Origin: Kineococcus rhizosphaerae | GTDB lineage: Bacteria; Actinomycetota; Actinomycetes; Actinomycetales; Kineococcaceae | NCBI RefSeq assembly: GCF_003002055.1 | Contig: NZ_PVZF01000008.1 | Coordinates: 62,001 to 126,000 of the forward strand | Reading direction: 5' to 3' | DNA: 64,000 nt | Shown here: positions 23,753 through 32,226 of the stretch, in pieces | Layout of the letters: each line of letters opens with the position of its first letter | Numbering within the stretch: the first letter of the stretch is position 1 | Notes under the pieces: generated by a model | The model's input: only the letters and a program-made list of their open reading frames with translations | Told to the model about the DNA's origin: nothing | Database searches by the model: none | Translations under genes and position numbers: made by a program

Positions 23753-25375
23753 TCACAGGGGGATGTTCCCGTGCTTCTTGGCCGGCAGCGTCGCGCGCTT
23801 GGTGGCCAGCGCCCGCAACGCCCGGACGACCTGCACGCGCGTCTCGCTGGGCGCCACGACCGCGTCGACGAACCCGCGCTCGGCCGCGACGTAGGGGTTG
23901 GCCAGCTGCAGCTCGTAGTCGTCGACGAGTTCGCGCCGTTTCGCGTCGACGTCCCCACCCGCCTCGGCGGTGGCCTTCAAGGCGTTGCGCTGCAGGATGT
24001 TCACCGCGCCCTGCGCGCCCATGACGGCGATCTGCGCGCTCGGCCACGCCAGGCACACGTCGGCGCCCATCTCCTTGGACCCCATGACGATGTACGCGCC
24101 GCCGTAGGCCTTGCGGGTGATGACCGTGACGAGCGGGACGGTCGCCTCGGCGTAGGCGTAGAGCAGCTTCGCCCCGCGGCGGATGATGCCGTTCCACTCC
24201 TGGTCGGTGCCCGGCAGGAACCCCGGGACGTCGACGAACGTCAGCACCGGCACGTTGAACGCGTCGCACAACCGCACGAACCGCGCGGCCTTCTCCGAGG
24301 CGTCGATGTCCAGGGTCCCGGCCAGCTGCTGCGGCTGGTTGGCGACGATCCCGACGGGCCTGCCCTCGACGCGGGCGAAACCGGTCAGGACGTTCGGGGC
24401 GAACAGTTCGTGGACCTGCAGGAACTCCTCGTCGTCGACGACCGCGCCGATGACGGCGGTCATGTCGTACGGCTGGTTCGGGGAGTCCGGGACGATGGTG
24501 TCCAGCTCGAGGTCGTGCTCGTCCACGGCGAGGTCGCGCACGTGCGCCGGCGGCAGCAGCGGGGTCTCGGACAGGTTGTTCGAGGGCAGGTACGACAGCA
24601 GCTCGCGGACGTAGGCGATGGCGTCGTCCTCGGTGTCGGCCAGGTGGTGGGCGACGCCCGAGCGGGTCGCGTGGGTGCGCCCGCCGCCGAGCTCCTCGAA
24701 CCCGACGTCCTCGCCCGTGACGGTCCGGATCACGTCCGGGCCGGTCACGAACATGTGCGACGTCTCGTCGACCATCACCGTGATGTCGGTCAGGGCGGGG
24801 GAGTACACCGCACCGCCCGCGCTCGGCCCCAGGATGAGCGAGACCTGCGGGACGACGCCCGAGGCGTGCACGTTGCGGCGGAAGATCCGCGCGTACTGCA
24901 CGAGGGAGGCCACCCCCTCCTGGATGCGGGCCCCGCCGCCGTCGTTGATGCCGACGACCGGGCAGCCCGTCGTCGCGGCGAAGTCCTGCAGCTCGGCGAT
25001 CTTGGCGCCGTGCTCCTCGCCGAGGGAGCCGCCGAAGGCCGTGAAGTCCTGCGCGTACACGCACACCGGCCGCCCGTCCACCGTGCCGTAGCCCGTCACG
25101 ACCCCGTCGCCGTCGACGTGCTTGGAGGCCATCCCGAAGGCCGTCGCGCGGCTGCGCACCAGGCCGCCGCGCTCGACGAAGGAGTCCTCGTCCAGCAGGG
25201 CCGCGATGCGCTCGCGGGCGGTCTTCTTGCCGCGCGGGTGCTGCTTGGCGGCGGCCCGCTCGTCGGCGGCGCGCACGGCCGCGTCGGTGCGCGCGTGCAG
25301 TCCCGCGAGCTGGCCGGCCGTGGTCCGCGGGTCGAGCCGGTCGTCGATCGGCTGCGGGGTCTCGAGACTGCTCAC
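23753..25375 (-). CDS. Acyl-CoA carboxylase beta subunit (carboxyltransferase; propionyl/acetyl-CoA type)
   Basis: 540 residues of AccD/PccB type. N-terminal [15 protein letters not shown], the oxyanion region [15 protein letters not shown] and [19 protein letters not shown] form the first crotonase domain; [34 protein letters not shown] and [20 protein letters not shown] form the second. It transfers CO2 from carboxybiotin to acyl-CoA, for fatty or mycolic-type lipids or propionate use. GTG 25375 is chosen because TACGCT ends 8 nt upstream (leaderless) and the protein then starts like its homologues. The epsilon subunit follows; icd diverges. Confidence 0.93.
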   Translation of the reverse strand: MSSLETPQPIDDRLDPRTTAGQLAGLHARTDAAVRAADERAAAKQHPRGKKTARERIAALLDEDSFVERGGLVRSRATAFGMASKHVDGDGVVTGYGTVDGRPVCVYAQDFTAFGGSLGEEHGAKIAELQDFAATTGCPVVGINDGGGARIQEGVASLVQYARIFRRNVHASGVVPQVSLILGPSAGGAVYSPALTDITVMVDETSHMFVTGPDVIRTVTGEDVGFEELGGGRTHATRSGVAHHLADTEDDAIAYVRELLSYLPSNNLSETPLLPPAHVRDLAVDEHDLELDTIVPDSPNQPYDMTAVIGAVVDDEEFLQVHELFAPNVLTGFARVEGRPVGIVANQPQQLAGTLDIDASEKAARFVRLCDAFNVPVLTFVDVPGFLPGTDQEWNGIIRRGAKLLYAYAEATVPLVTVITRKAYGGAYIVMGSKEMGADVCLAWPSAQIAVMGAQGAVNILQRNALKATAEAGGDVDAKRRELVDDYELQLANPYVAAERGFVDAVVAPSETRVQVVRALRALATKRATLPAKKHGNIPL

Positions 25376-25484
25376 GGAGCCGCAGCGTACGTGACAACGG
25401 GCACCCCGCGGTGAAGGCTGTACCCGACGGGAGCGGTAGCTTGACGTCGAGAGACATGCCCAGTGAGTCGGAGGAGACAGCACA

Positions 25485-26699
25485 GTGGCCAAGATCAAGG
25501 TTCAGGGTCCGGTCGTCGAGCTCGACGGCGACGAGATGACCCGGATCATCTGGCAGTTCATCAAGGACCGCCTGATCCACCCCTACCTCGACGTGGACCT
25601 CGAGTACTACGACCTCGGTGTCGAGCACCGCGACGCCACCGACGACCAGGTGACCATCGACGCGGCGCACGCCATCCAGAAGGCCGGCGTCGGCGTCAAG
25701 TGCGCCACCATCACGCCCGACGAGGCGCGGGTGGAGGAGTTCGGCCTCAAGAAGATGTGGCGCTCCCCGAACGGGACGATCCGCAACATCCTCGGCGGCG
25801 TGATCTTCCGCGAGCCGATCATCATCAGCAACATCCCGCGCCTGGTGCCGGGCTGGACCAAGCCGATCATCGTCGGCCGCCACGCCTACGGCGACCAGTA
25901 CCGCGCCACGGACTTCAAGTTCCCCGGCGAGGGCACCCTGACCGTGACCTTCACCCCCAAGGACGGGGGTGAGCCCATCGAGCACGAGGTCTTCCAGGCC
26001 CCCGGTGCCGGGGTGTCGCTGTCCATGTACAACCTCGACAGCTCCATCGTCGACTTCGCCCGCGCGTCGCTGAACTACGGCCTGGCGCGCAACTACCCGG
26101 TGTACCTGTCCACGAAGAACACGATCCTGAAGGCCTACGACGGCCGCTTCAAGGACATCTTCGAGGAGGTCTTCCAGAACGAGTTCAAGGACAAGTTCGC
26201 GGAAGCGGGCATCACCTACGAGCACCGCCTCATCGACGACATGGTCGCCGCGTCCCTGAAGTGGGAGGGCGGCTACGTCTGGGCCTGCAAGAACTACGAC
26301 GGCGACGTGCAGTCCGACACCGTCGCGCAGGGCTTCGGCTCCCTCGGCCTGATGACCTCGGTGCTGTCCACCCCGGACGGCTCGGTCGTCGAGGCGGAGG
26401 CCGCGCACGGCACCGTGACCCGCCACTACCGCCAGCACCAGCAGGGCAAGCCGACGTCGACGAACCCGATCGCGTCGATCTACGCCTGGACCCGGGGCCT
26501 GGCGCACCGCGGCAAGCTGGACTCCACCCCCGAGCTCATCGGCTTCTCCGAGACGCTCGAGGACGTCGTCATCAAGACCGTCGAGAGCGGCAAGATGACC
26601 AAGGACCTCGCGCTGCTCGTCGGGCCGGACCAGGCCTGGCAGACCACCGAGGAGTTCCTCGGCTCGCTCGACGAGAACCTCGCAGCCCGTCTGGCCTGA
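25485..26699 (+). CDS. icd: NADP-dependent isocitrate dehydrogenase (dimeric, eukaryote-like type)
   Basis: 404 residues, the size of the homodimeric NADP enzyme rather than the monomeric 80-kDa form found in many actinobacteria. Visible are [33 protein letters not shown] (substrate Ser/Arg loop), the [16 protein letters not shown] segment, [29 protein letters not shown] (metal Asp) and [12 protein letters not shown] (NADP loop). It oxidises isocitrate to 2-oxoglutarate in the TCA cycle. The GTG start has GGAGGAG 9 nt upstream. A strong hairpin 24 bp after the stop terminates it. Confidence 0.96.
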   Translation: MAKIKVQGPVVELDGDEMTRIIWQFIKDRLIHPYLDVDLEYYDLGVEHRDATDDQVTIDAAHAIQKAGVGVKCATITPDEARVEEFGLKKMWRSPNGTIRNILGGVIFREPIIISNIPRLVPGWTKPIIVGRHAYGDQYRATDFKFPGEGTLTVTFTPKDGGEPIEHEVFQAPGAGVSLSMYNLDSSIVDFARASLNYGLARNYPVYLSTKNTILKAYDGRFKDIFEEVFQNEFKDKFAEAGITYEHRLIDDMVAASLKWEGGYVWACKNYDGDVQSDTVAQGFGSLGLMTSVLSTPDGSVVEAEAAHGTVTRHYRQHQQGKPTSTNPIASIYAWTRGLAHRGKLDSTPELIGFSETLEDVVIKTVESGKMTKDLALLVGPDQAWQTTEEFLGSLDENLAARLA

Positions 26700-26723
26700 T
26701 CCCCGGACTCACTGCGGCGCACC

Positions 26724-26755
26724 GGCCCCGCGGTCCTGCACCGGACCACGGGGCC
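26724..26755 (+). terminator. Intrinsic terminator of icd
   Basis: A 13-bp stem with one mismatch (26724-26736 pairs with 26743-26755, GGCCCCG.../...CGGGGCC) and a 6-nt loop lies 24 bp after the icd stop; no U-tract follows. Confidence 0.75.
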
Positions 26756-26787
26756 GTCGTGCGTCCCGGACCAGCCGCGTCCGGAGT

Positions 26788-26838
26788 GGACCGTTGACGC
26801 ATCGGTACGATCCTTCGGCACCATCGCGTCAACGGTCC
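26788..26838. repeat. Perfect 13-bp inverted repeat with 25-bp spacer between convergent genes
   Basis: GGACCGTTGACGC (26788-26800) is repeated inverted as GCGTCAACGGTCC (26826-26838). It lies between the icd terminator and the end of the metallopeptidase gene, so it could terminate transcription from the right or bind protein. The stretch 26700-26873 holds nothing else recognisable. Confidence 0.6.
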
Positions 26839-26873
26839 GCACGGGGCAGCCGCCAGACCTGGGTCCCGCCGGC

Positions 26874-27794
26874 TCAGAGGCTCTGCGCGGCGAACGTGTC
26901 GCACTGACGGGGGTCACCCGTCCGCAGGCCCGTCGTGAACCAGCGCTGACGCTGCTCCGACGTGCCGTGCGTGTAGCTGCCGGGGTCGGCGCGCCCGCCG
27001 CCGAGGTTGGTCTGGATGTAGTCGTCGCCGATGCGCGCCGCGGCGTCGAGGGCGCGGGTCACGTCGTCGTCGGTGAGCTCGGCGATGAGCGGCGCCCCGG
27101 AGTCGTCGGGGACGGTCGTGGCGTGCTGGGCCCAGGTCCCCGCGTAGCAGTCGGCCTGCAGCTCCAGCCGGACGCTGCCGCTGTCGGGGCCGGAGACGCC
27201 CGCCTGCACCTGCTCGTTCGTGCCGAGCAGGTCCTGGACGTGGTGGCCGTACTCGTGGGCCAGGACGTAGGCGTCGACGAACGCGCCGCCCTGCGCGCCG
27301 AACGTCGAGGTCAGCTCGTCGAAGAAGGACAGGTCCAGGTAGACGAGCCGGTCGGCCGGGCAGTAGAACGGCCCCGTCCCCGACGAGGCCGCCCCGCACC
27401 CGGTCTGCGTCGAGCCGGAGAAGTAGACGGTGTCGGTCGGGACGTAGCGCGAGCCCAGCACCCCGCCCCAGTAGTCCTGGATGGACTCGATGTCGGCGAC
27501 GACGGCGCACTCGCGACGCGCGTTCGCGTCGGCCCCGGTGCGGCACGAGGCGGCGAGCTGGGCGCCGTCGGCGCTCTGCACCTGCCCGGAGCCCATCTGG
27601 TCGAAGACGGAGGCGTTCTGCCCGCTCGGGCCGTCCGACTGGCCGCCGAGCACCTGGAAGAGGATCAGCACCAGGACCCCGACGATCCCGAGACCGCCCC
27701 CGCCGAGCGCGATGGTCCGGCCGCCCCCGCCCCCGCCGCCGCGGCGGTCCTGGACCTCACCGGGGTCCAAGCTCGCGTCGTCCCGGTACCTCAT
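26874..27794 (-). CDS. YpfJ-type neutral zinc metallopeptidase
   Basis: 306 residues. A Gly-rich cytoplasmic start and one transmembrane helix (about 30-48, ALGGGGLGIVGVLVLILFQV) are followed by an extracytoplasmic peptidase domain. It has YWGGVLGSRYVP, YCPADRLVYLDLSFF, the HEYGHH zinc motif (VLAHEYGHHVQDLLG) and LELQADCYAGTWAQH with the third ligand. This is the predicted metalloprotease family KPN_02809/YpfJ; the substrate is unknown. The ATG is at 27794. It converges on icd. Confidence 0.9.
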   Translation of the reverse strand: MRYRDDASLDPGEVQDRRGGGGGGGRTIALGGGGLGIVGVLVLILFQVLGGQSDGPSGQNASVFDQMGSGQVQSADGAQLAASCRTGADANARRECAVVADIESIQDYWGGVLGSRYVPTDTVYFSGSTQTGCGAASSGTGPFYCPADRLVYLDLSFFDELTSTFGAQGGAFVDAYVLAHEYGHHVQDLLGTNEQVQAGVSGPDSGSVRLELQADCYAGTWAQHATTVPDDSGAPLIAELTDDDVTRALDAAARIGDDYIQTNLGGGRADPGSYTHGTSEQRQRWFTTGLRTGDPRQCDTFAAQSL

Positions 27795-27860
27795 GGCCGA
27801 TCCCTCCGTCGTGCAGCCCGTCGGAGCGATCCTGCCCGAGGTACCGGGGGTCGGCAGCCC

Positions 27861-28370
27861 CTAGAGGACGGAGGAGTAGAGGGTGTGGCGGTACTGCCGC
27901 TGGTTCACCTGCGTCGTGGCGTCCAGGCCGGAGTCGAGGATCTGGCCGCGGAACCAGTACGGGCCGGCGGCTGCGCGGCCCACCCCCACGTCGCAGCGCG
28001 GGAAGGCGCCCTCGAGGGTGATGACGCCGCGGCGCTGCTGGACGCGCACCGGGCCGTCGCACTGGACGTCGCTCACGTAGGTCTTGCCGCCCGTGGCGGC
28101 GTCGTACTGCTCGGTCGTCATCTCGACGAAGGCCCACGTCCTGCCGTCCTTCGGCGCGGTGGTCCACGAGACCACCCGGCACGTCGGGTGCGCGGCGTCG
28201 ACCTCGCCCGGGCACGTGCTGGCGCGGACGAAGGGCGTCACCTCGAGCTGGGCGGCCTGCGGGCTGCGGTGCTGCGGTGCGGCCAGGGCCGGCGCGGCCG
28301 TCGCGACGAGGACGGGCCCGGCCACGAGGGCGGCGGCGGCGCGGGCGAGGTTCTTGGACTGACGGTTCAC
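27861..28370 (-). CDS. Secreted protein of unknown function
   Basis: 169 residues starting at GTG 28370, where NRQSKNLARAAAALVAGPVLVATAAPALAAP forms a Sec signal peptide with likely cleavage after ALA at about residue 30. The mature part of about 138 residues has four cysteines (STCPGEVDAAHPTCRVVSW, VQCDG, PRCDVG), suiting two extracytoplasmic disulfides, and looks all-beta. I do not recognise a family. Longer upstream starts are rejected because they would put the signal peptide internally. It ends 66 bp before the metallopeptidase gene and diverges from corA across 194 bp with no clear structure. Confidence 0.7.
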   Translation of the reverse strand: MNRQSKNLARAAAALVAGPVLVATAAPALAAPQHRSPQAAQLEVTPFVRASTCPGEVDAAHPTCRVVSWTTAPKDGRTWAFVEMTTEQYDAATGGKTYVSDVQCDGPVRVQQRRGVITLEGAFPRCDVGVGRAAAGPYWFRGQILDSGLDATTQVNQRQYRHTLYSSVL

Positions 28371-28564
28371 GGTGATCCCCCCGGATCGATCGGCCGCACC
28401 CCCCCGGGTAGCGGTCCGTTGCAGAGCGTATCCACACAGCGAGCGCGGTGGAGGCGATTCGGCCGAACGGGCAGGCGCCCGGCGCGTCGCGTCACGCTCC
28501 GGAGGCGGCACACTGGCCCGGGCGCGCGGTGACGCGCGCCGTCCGAGAACCCGAGGAGGTCACC

Positions 28565-29692
28565 GTGCCCCGACGCCGTCTGCCGTTGCCGTCGATGGGA
28601 CGACGGGGCATGGTCCCCTCACGCAACCTGGCCCTCGACGGCGCGATCCCGTCCGGGCCCATGGCCCGCGGCAGCAGCCTCATCGACAGCGGCGTGTACC
28701 GCGACGGGCACCGCGTCGAGTCCCCGACCGACCTCGTCGGCACCGTGCGGTCGTTGCGCGCCGAGGACGGGCGCATCGCGTGGATGGGGTTGTACCGGCC
28801 GGCCGAGGAGGAGCTGAACTCCCTCGCGGCCGAGTTCGACCTGCACGAACTGGCCGTCGAGGACGCCGTCCTGGCCCACCAGCGGCCCAAGCTGGAGCGC
28901 TACGGGTCGACGCTGTTCGTCGTGCTGCGCGCCGCCCGGTACGACGACGAGTCCGAGAAGGTCGAGTTCGGCGAACTCCACCTGTTCATCGGGCACGACT
29001 TCCTGCTGACGGTCCGGCACGCCGAGTCCCCGAGCCTGGCCCAGGTGCGCAAGCGCATGGAGGGCGACCCCGACCTGCTGCGCCGGGGCACCGAGGCGAT
29101 CCTCTACGCGATCCTCGACGCCGTCGTCGACGGGTACGGGCCGGTCCTGACCGGCCTGGAGAACGACATCGACGAGATCGAGACGCAGGTGTTCACGGGC
29201 GACCCCACGGTGTCGCGGCGCATCTACGAGCTCTCCCAGGAGGTCGTCGACTTCCAGCGGGCGGTGACCCCCCTGACGGCGATCCTGTCCGGCCTCACCG
29301 CGGGTTTCCAGAAGTACCGCGTCGACGAGGAGCTGCAGCGCTACCTGCGCGACGTCGCCGACCACGTCACCGTCGCGATCGAGCGCATCGAGAACTACCG
29401 CAGCCAGTTGCGCGACATCCTCACCGTCAACGCCACGCTCGTCGGGCAGCGGCAGAACGAGGAGATGCGCTCGCTGACCGAGGCGAGCTTCGCCCAGAGC
29501 GAGGAGGTCAAGAAGATCTCCTCGTGGGCGGCGATCCTGTTCGCCCCCAGCCTGGTCGGCGGCATCTACGGCATGAACTTCCAGAACATGCCGGAACTGT
29601 CGTGGCACTACGGCTACCCGCTGGCGCTGCTGCTGATGCTCGCGCTGAGCGTGACGCTGTTCGTCATCTTCAAGCGGCGCGGGTGGCTGTAG
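28565..29692 (+). CDS. corA: CorA-family magnesium/cobalt transporter
   Basis: 375 residues. A cytoplasmic alpha/beta N-domain (IAWMGLYRPAEEELNSLAAEF, FGELHLFIGHDFLLTVRH) leads to a long helix and two C-terminal transmembrane segments. The selectivity motif YGMNF (GGIYGMNFQNMPE) sits at the end of the first, and the C-terminus KRRGWL is typical. It forms a pentameric Mg2+/Co2+ channel. GTG 28565 is chosen for the perfect GAGGAGG upstream. The protein has an N-terminal extension of about 35 basic/Pro-rich residues compared with minimal CorA. Confidence 0.93.
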   Translation: MPRRRLPLPSMGRRGMVPSRNLALDGAIPSGPMARGSSLIDSGVYRDGHRVESPTDLVGTVRSLRAEDGRIAWMGLYRPAEEELNSLAAEFDLHELAVEDAVLAHQRPKLERYGSTLFVVLRAARYDDESEKVEFGELHLFIGHDFLLTVRHAESPSLAQVRKRMEGDPDLLRRGTEAILYAILDAVVDGYGPVLTGLENDIDEIETQVFTGDPTVSRRIYELSQEVVDFQRAVTPLTAILSGLTAGFQKYRVDEELQRYLRDVADHVTVAIERIENYRSQLRDILTVNATLVGQRQNEEMRSLTEASFAQSEEVKKISSWAAILFAPSLVGGIYGMNFQNMPELSWHYGYPLALLLMLALSVTLFVIFKRRGWL

Positions 29693-29728
29693 CGCGCGGG
29701 CCGCGGGGTCCGCGCCTAGCGTGAGGCG

Positions 29729-30025
29729 ATGGAGAGCCTGCCCGCCCGTCTGGCCGACCGCGCCATCGCCGCCTACCAACGCCGGTGGTCGCCGCGCAAG
29801 GGCTGGTCCTGCGCCCACCGCGTCGCCCACGGCGGGCCGTCGTGCTCGGCGGCGGTCCGGGCACAGGTGCGCCGGCGGGGCCTGCTGGGGGCCGCCGTGC
29901 CCACGGCGCTGCGCTTCGCCGCCTGCTACCGGGCGGCGGCGCTGCTGACTCCGATGGAGGTGCAGGGGGTGTGCTGCCTGGGCGGCATCCCCGTCCCGTT
30001 CCGCTTCGGGGGCCGCCGCCGCTGA
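29729..30025 (+). CDS. YidD-like membrane protein insertion efficiency factor (divergent)
   Basis: 98 residues. AIAAYQRRWSPRKGWSCAHR and GGPSCSAAVRAQVRRRGLL follow the YidD pattern (I-x-x-YQ-x-x-x-SP ... C ... CS-x-x-x), with an amphipathic N-terminal helix. YidD assists YidC-dependent membrane insertion. Here it is away from rnpA-yidC and carries a C-terminal extension with CC, so it is probably a paralogue. TAGCGT ends 6 nt before ATG 29729, a leaderless arrangement. It converges with purU 15 bp away. Confidence 0.7.
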   Translation: MESLPARLADRAIAAYQRRWSPRKGWSCAHRVAHGGPSCSAAVRAQVRRRGLLGAAVPTALRFAACYRAAALLTPMEVQGVCCLGGIPVPFRFGGRRR

Positions 30026-30040
30026 GCCGCCCCCGCCGCG

Positions 30041-30898
30041 TCAGCGGAAGACGACCGTCCGGTTCCCGTCCAGCAGCACCCGCTGCTCGGCGTGCCAGCG
30101 CACCGCGCGCGCCAGCGTGCGCGCCTCCACGTCCTGCCCCAGCCGCACGAGCTCGGACGCGGTCGCCCGGTGGTCGACGCGCTCGATCTCCTGCTCGATG
30201 ATCGGGCCCTCGTCCAGGTCGGCCGTGACGTAGTGCGCCGTCGCCCCGATGATCTTCACCCCGCGGGCGTGGGCCTGGTGGTACGGCCTGGCGCCCTTGA
30301 AGCTCGGCAGGAACGAGTGGTGGATGTTGATCGCGCGACCGGACAGGCTGCGGCACAGGTCGTCGGACAGGACCTGCATGTAGCGGGCCAGGACCACCAG
30401 CTCGGCGCCGTGCTCGGCGACCAGCTCCAGCAGCCGCGCCTCGCCGGCCGCCTTCGAGGCCGCGTCCCCCGTCACCACGGGCACGTGCACGAACGGGATC
30501 CCGTAGAACTGCGCCAGCGGCTGCAGGTCGGTGTGGTTGGACACGACCGCCCGGATGTCCACCGGCAGGTGGCCCGACCGGTGCCGGAAGAGCAGGTCGT
30601 TGAGGCAGTGCCCCTGCTTGGAGCACATCACCAGCGTGGGCACCGGCTCGTCGGCGGCCGACAGCTTCCAGTCCAGGTCGAACCGGTGCGCCACGACCTC
30701 CAGGTTGGCCCGCAGCGCCTCCTCGCTCGCCGTGGCGTCGAACGCCACCCGCATGCAGAACAGACCCGTGTCCGGGTCCCCGTACTGCTGGCTCTCGGTG
30801 ATGTTGGCGTCGAGGGCCACGAGGGCCCCCGTCACCGCGTGGACGATGCCGGGACGGTCGGGGCAGGACAGGGTCAGGACCCTCGGGCGCGTGCTCAC
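30041..30898 (-). CDS. purU: Formyltetrahydrofolate deformylase
   Basis: 285 residues. An N-terminal ACT domain (LTLSCPDRPGIVHAVTGAL) precedes the formyltransferase-like catalytic domain, with SNHTDLQPLAQFYGIPF, VVLARYMQVLS, the NIHHSFLPSFKGARPYHQAHARGVKIIGATAHYVT active region (His and Asp positions) and DEGPIIEQ. It hydrolyses 10-formyl-THF to formate and THF, balancing one-carbon pools together with nearby glyA and folD. The GTG start is 7 nt from TAGGCT, half of a palindromic -10 shared with divergent menF. Confidence 0.95.
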   Translation of the reverse strand: MSTRPRVLTLSCPDRPGIVHAVTGALVALDANITESQQYGDPDTGLFCMRVAFDATASEEALRANLEVVAHRFDLDWKLSAADEPVPTLVMCSKQGHCLNDLLFRHRSGHLPVDIRAVVSNHTDLQPLAQFYGIPFVHVPVVTGDAASKAAGEARLLELVAEHGAELVVLARYMQVLSDDLCRSLSGRAINIHHSFLPSFKGARPYHQAHARGVKIIGATAHYVTADLDEGPIIEQEIERVDHRATASELVRLGQDVEARTLARAVRWHAEQRVLLDGNRTVVFR

Positions 30899-30905
30899 GC
30901 GTTCA

Positions 30906-30915
30906 AGCCTAGGCT
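30906..30915. promoter_or_regulatory. Palindromic bidirectional -10 box shared by purU and menF
   Basis: AGCCTAGGCT is a perfect 10-bp palindrome that reads TAGGCT on both strands. purU (minus) starts 7 nt away and menF (plus) 6 nt away, both GTG and both without Shine-Dalgarno, so one box can drive two leaderless transcripts. Confidence 0.65.
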
Positions 30916-30921
30916 GGCGGG

Positions 30922-32052
30922 GTGTCTGATCCAGAAGCGGTGGCGCGCGCCGTGCGTGGCGGGGCCACCGTCTTCTCCGGGGAGAAGTCCACCCTCGTCC
31001 AGACCGGGCCCCGGCCGCTGGTGCCCGGCGGTTCGGGCGCCGAGCAGCTGCGCCGCGCGACCGCGGCCCTCGACGGCGCCGAACGGGGCGTCATCGTCGC
31101 CGGCGCGGTCCCGTTCGACCTGTCCCGGCCCGGCGCGCTGCGCCTCGGGCCGGCCGACATGACCCCCGGTCCGCTGGCCGTGCCGCTGGGGTCGCGCGCC
31201 CAGGTCACCGTCGCCCGCAGCCGCCCGGTGCCCTCACCGGCCGGCTACGCCGACGCCGTGCGCGCCGGGCTCGACCGCATCCGCGCGGGGCGCGTCGACA
31301 AGGTCGTCCTGGCCCGCACGCTGGAGCTGGAGGCGCTCGACGACTGGTCCGTCCCCCAGCTGCTGTCCGAGCTGGTGGCCCGCAACCCGAGCGCCACGGC
31401 GCTGGCCGTGCCGCTCGACGACCCGGCCGACCCGGGCGCGCGCTGGCTCGTGGGCGCCACCCCCGAGCTGCTGCTGCGCCGGCGGGGCCCGAGCGTGCTG
31501 CTGCGGCCCCTGGCCGGTTCCATCCCCCGCTCGCCCGAACCGGACGAGGACATCCGCCGCTCGGACGCGCTGATGAACTCCGACAAGGACCGCCGCGAGC
31601 ACCAGTTCGTCGTCGACGCCGTGGTCGAGGCCCTGTCCCCGTTCTGCCGCACCGTGAACGCCCCCGAGCCCGAGCTCGTCGCCACCCCCGCCGTCTGGCA
31701 CCTCGCCACCCGCGTCACGGCGCTGCTCAACGACACGGACACGACGTCGGTGGACCTCGTCGCGGCCCTGCACCCGACCCCGGCCGTGGGCGGCTCGCCC
31801 CGCAAGGAGGCCCTGAAGGTCATCGACGAGGTCGAGGGCCTGGACCGCGGCTGCTACGCCGGGGCCGTGGGCTGGCAGGACGTCCACGGCGACGGGGAGT
31901 GGGTCGTCGCCGTCCGCTGCGCCGAGGTCCGGGGCCGGTCCCTGCGGATCTTCGCCGGCGCCGGGATCGTCGAGGGCTCCGACCCCGACGCCGAGGTCGC
32001 CGAGACCGCCGCCAAGATGCGCACCGTCCTGGACGCGGCCACCGCGCGGTAG
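30922..32052 (+). CDS. menF: Isochorismate synthase
   Basis: 376 residues of the chorismate-utilising fold. Seen are KVVLARTLELEA, WLVGATPELLLRR, the conserved LRPLAGSIPRS, SDKDRREHQFVVDAV (metal Glu), HLATRVTALL, LHPTPAVGGSPRKEA and RGCYAGAVGWQDVHGDGEWVVAVR. It converts chorismate to isochorismate for menaquinone (or a siderophore, as EntC/DhbC would); no neighbouring men or siderophore genes decide between them, so the symbol is the commoner assignment. Leaderless GTG start from the shared palindrome. The glyA leader follows. Confidence 0.88.
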   Translation: MSDPEAVARAVRGGATVFSGEKSTLVQTGPRPLVPGGSGAEQLRRATAALDGAERGVIVAGAVPFDLSRPGALRLGPADMTPGPLAVPLGSRAQVTVARSRPVPSPAGYADAVRAGLDRIRAGRVDKVVLARTLELEALDDWSVPQLLSELVARNPSATALAVPLDDPADPGARWLVGATPELLLRRRGPSVLLRPLAGSIPRSPEPDEDIRRSDALMNSDKDRREHQFVVDAVVEALSPFCRTVNAPEPELVATPAVWHLATRVTALLNDTDTTSVDLVAALHPTPAVGGSPRKEALKVIDEVEGLDRGCYAGAVGWQDVHGDGEWVVAVRCAEVRGRSLRIFAGAGIVEGSDPDAEVAETAAKMRTVLDAATAR

Positions 32053-32080
32053 CCCGTGGCCCGGGCCCGGTCGGCTGGGC

Positions 32081-32086
32081 TAACCT
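32081..32086 (+). promoter_or_regulatory. -10 box of glyA
   Basis: TAACCT lies just upstream of the ZTP aptamer and would start transcription near 32093. Confidence 0.4.
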
Positions 32087-32089
32087 GGC

Positions 32090-32190
32090 CGGGCCGCGAC
32101 TGGCGTCGAGGTGGGTCACCACCGGGGAGCGGCACCAGGACCCCCGCCTGCGGGGGACCTGCCGTTCACGGGGTCGTCCGCCTGGGCTCC
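32090..32190 (+). ncRNA. ZTP (pfl) riboswitch upstream of glyA
   Basis: The leader reads GGGCCGCGACTGGCG, then the hairpin GGTGGGTCACCACC with GGGGAGCGG, a variable linker hairpin (CCCCCGC/GCGGGGG), and finally the signature CCGCCTGGGC at 32178-32187, which forms the pseudoknot. This is the pfl/ZTP consensus order. It senses ZTP/ZMP, which accumulates when 10-formyl-THF is short, and should induce glyA. The location before glyA is common in actinobacteria. Confidence 0.87.
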
Positions 32191-32226
32191 GCGTCGCCAC
32201 CACCGCCCGCCGCACGAGGAGCGAAC

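Noticed and set aside
23736-26507. A 923-codon minus-strand frame running through icd and the carboxylase gene
   Set aside because: It is antisense to the clearly real icd and out of frame with the carboxylase; no recognisable motif.
28371-28564. A c-di-AMP (ydaO) or Mg2+ riboswitch between the secreted protein and corA
   Set aside because: I could not find the conserved core of either class; only GC-rich sequence and a corA Shine-Dalgarno are visible.
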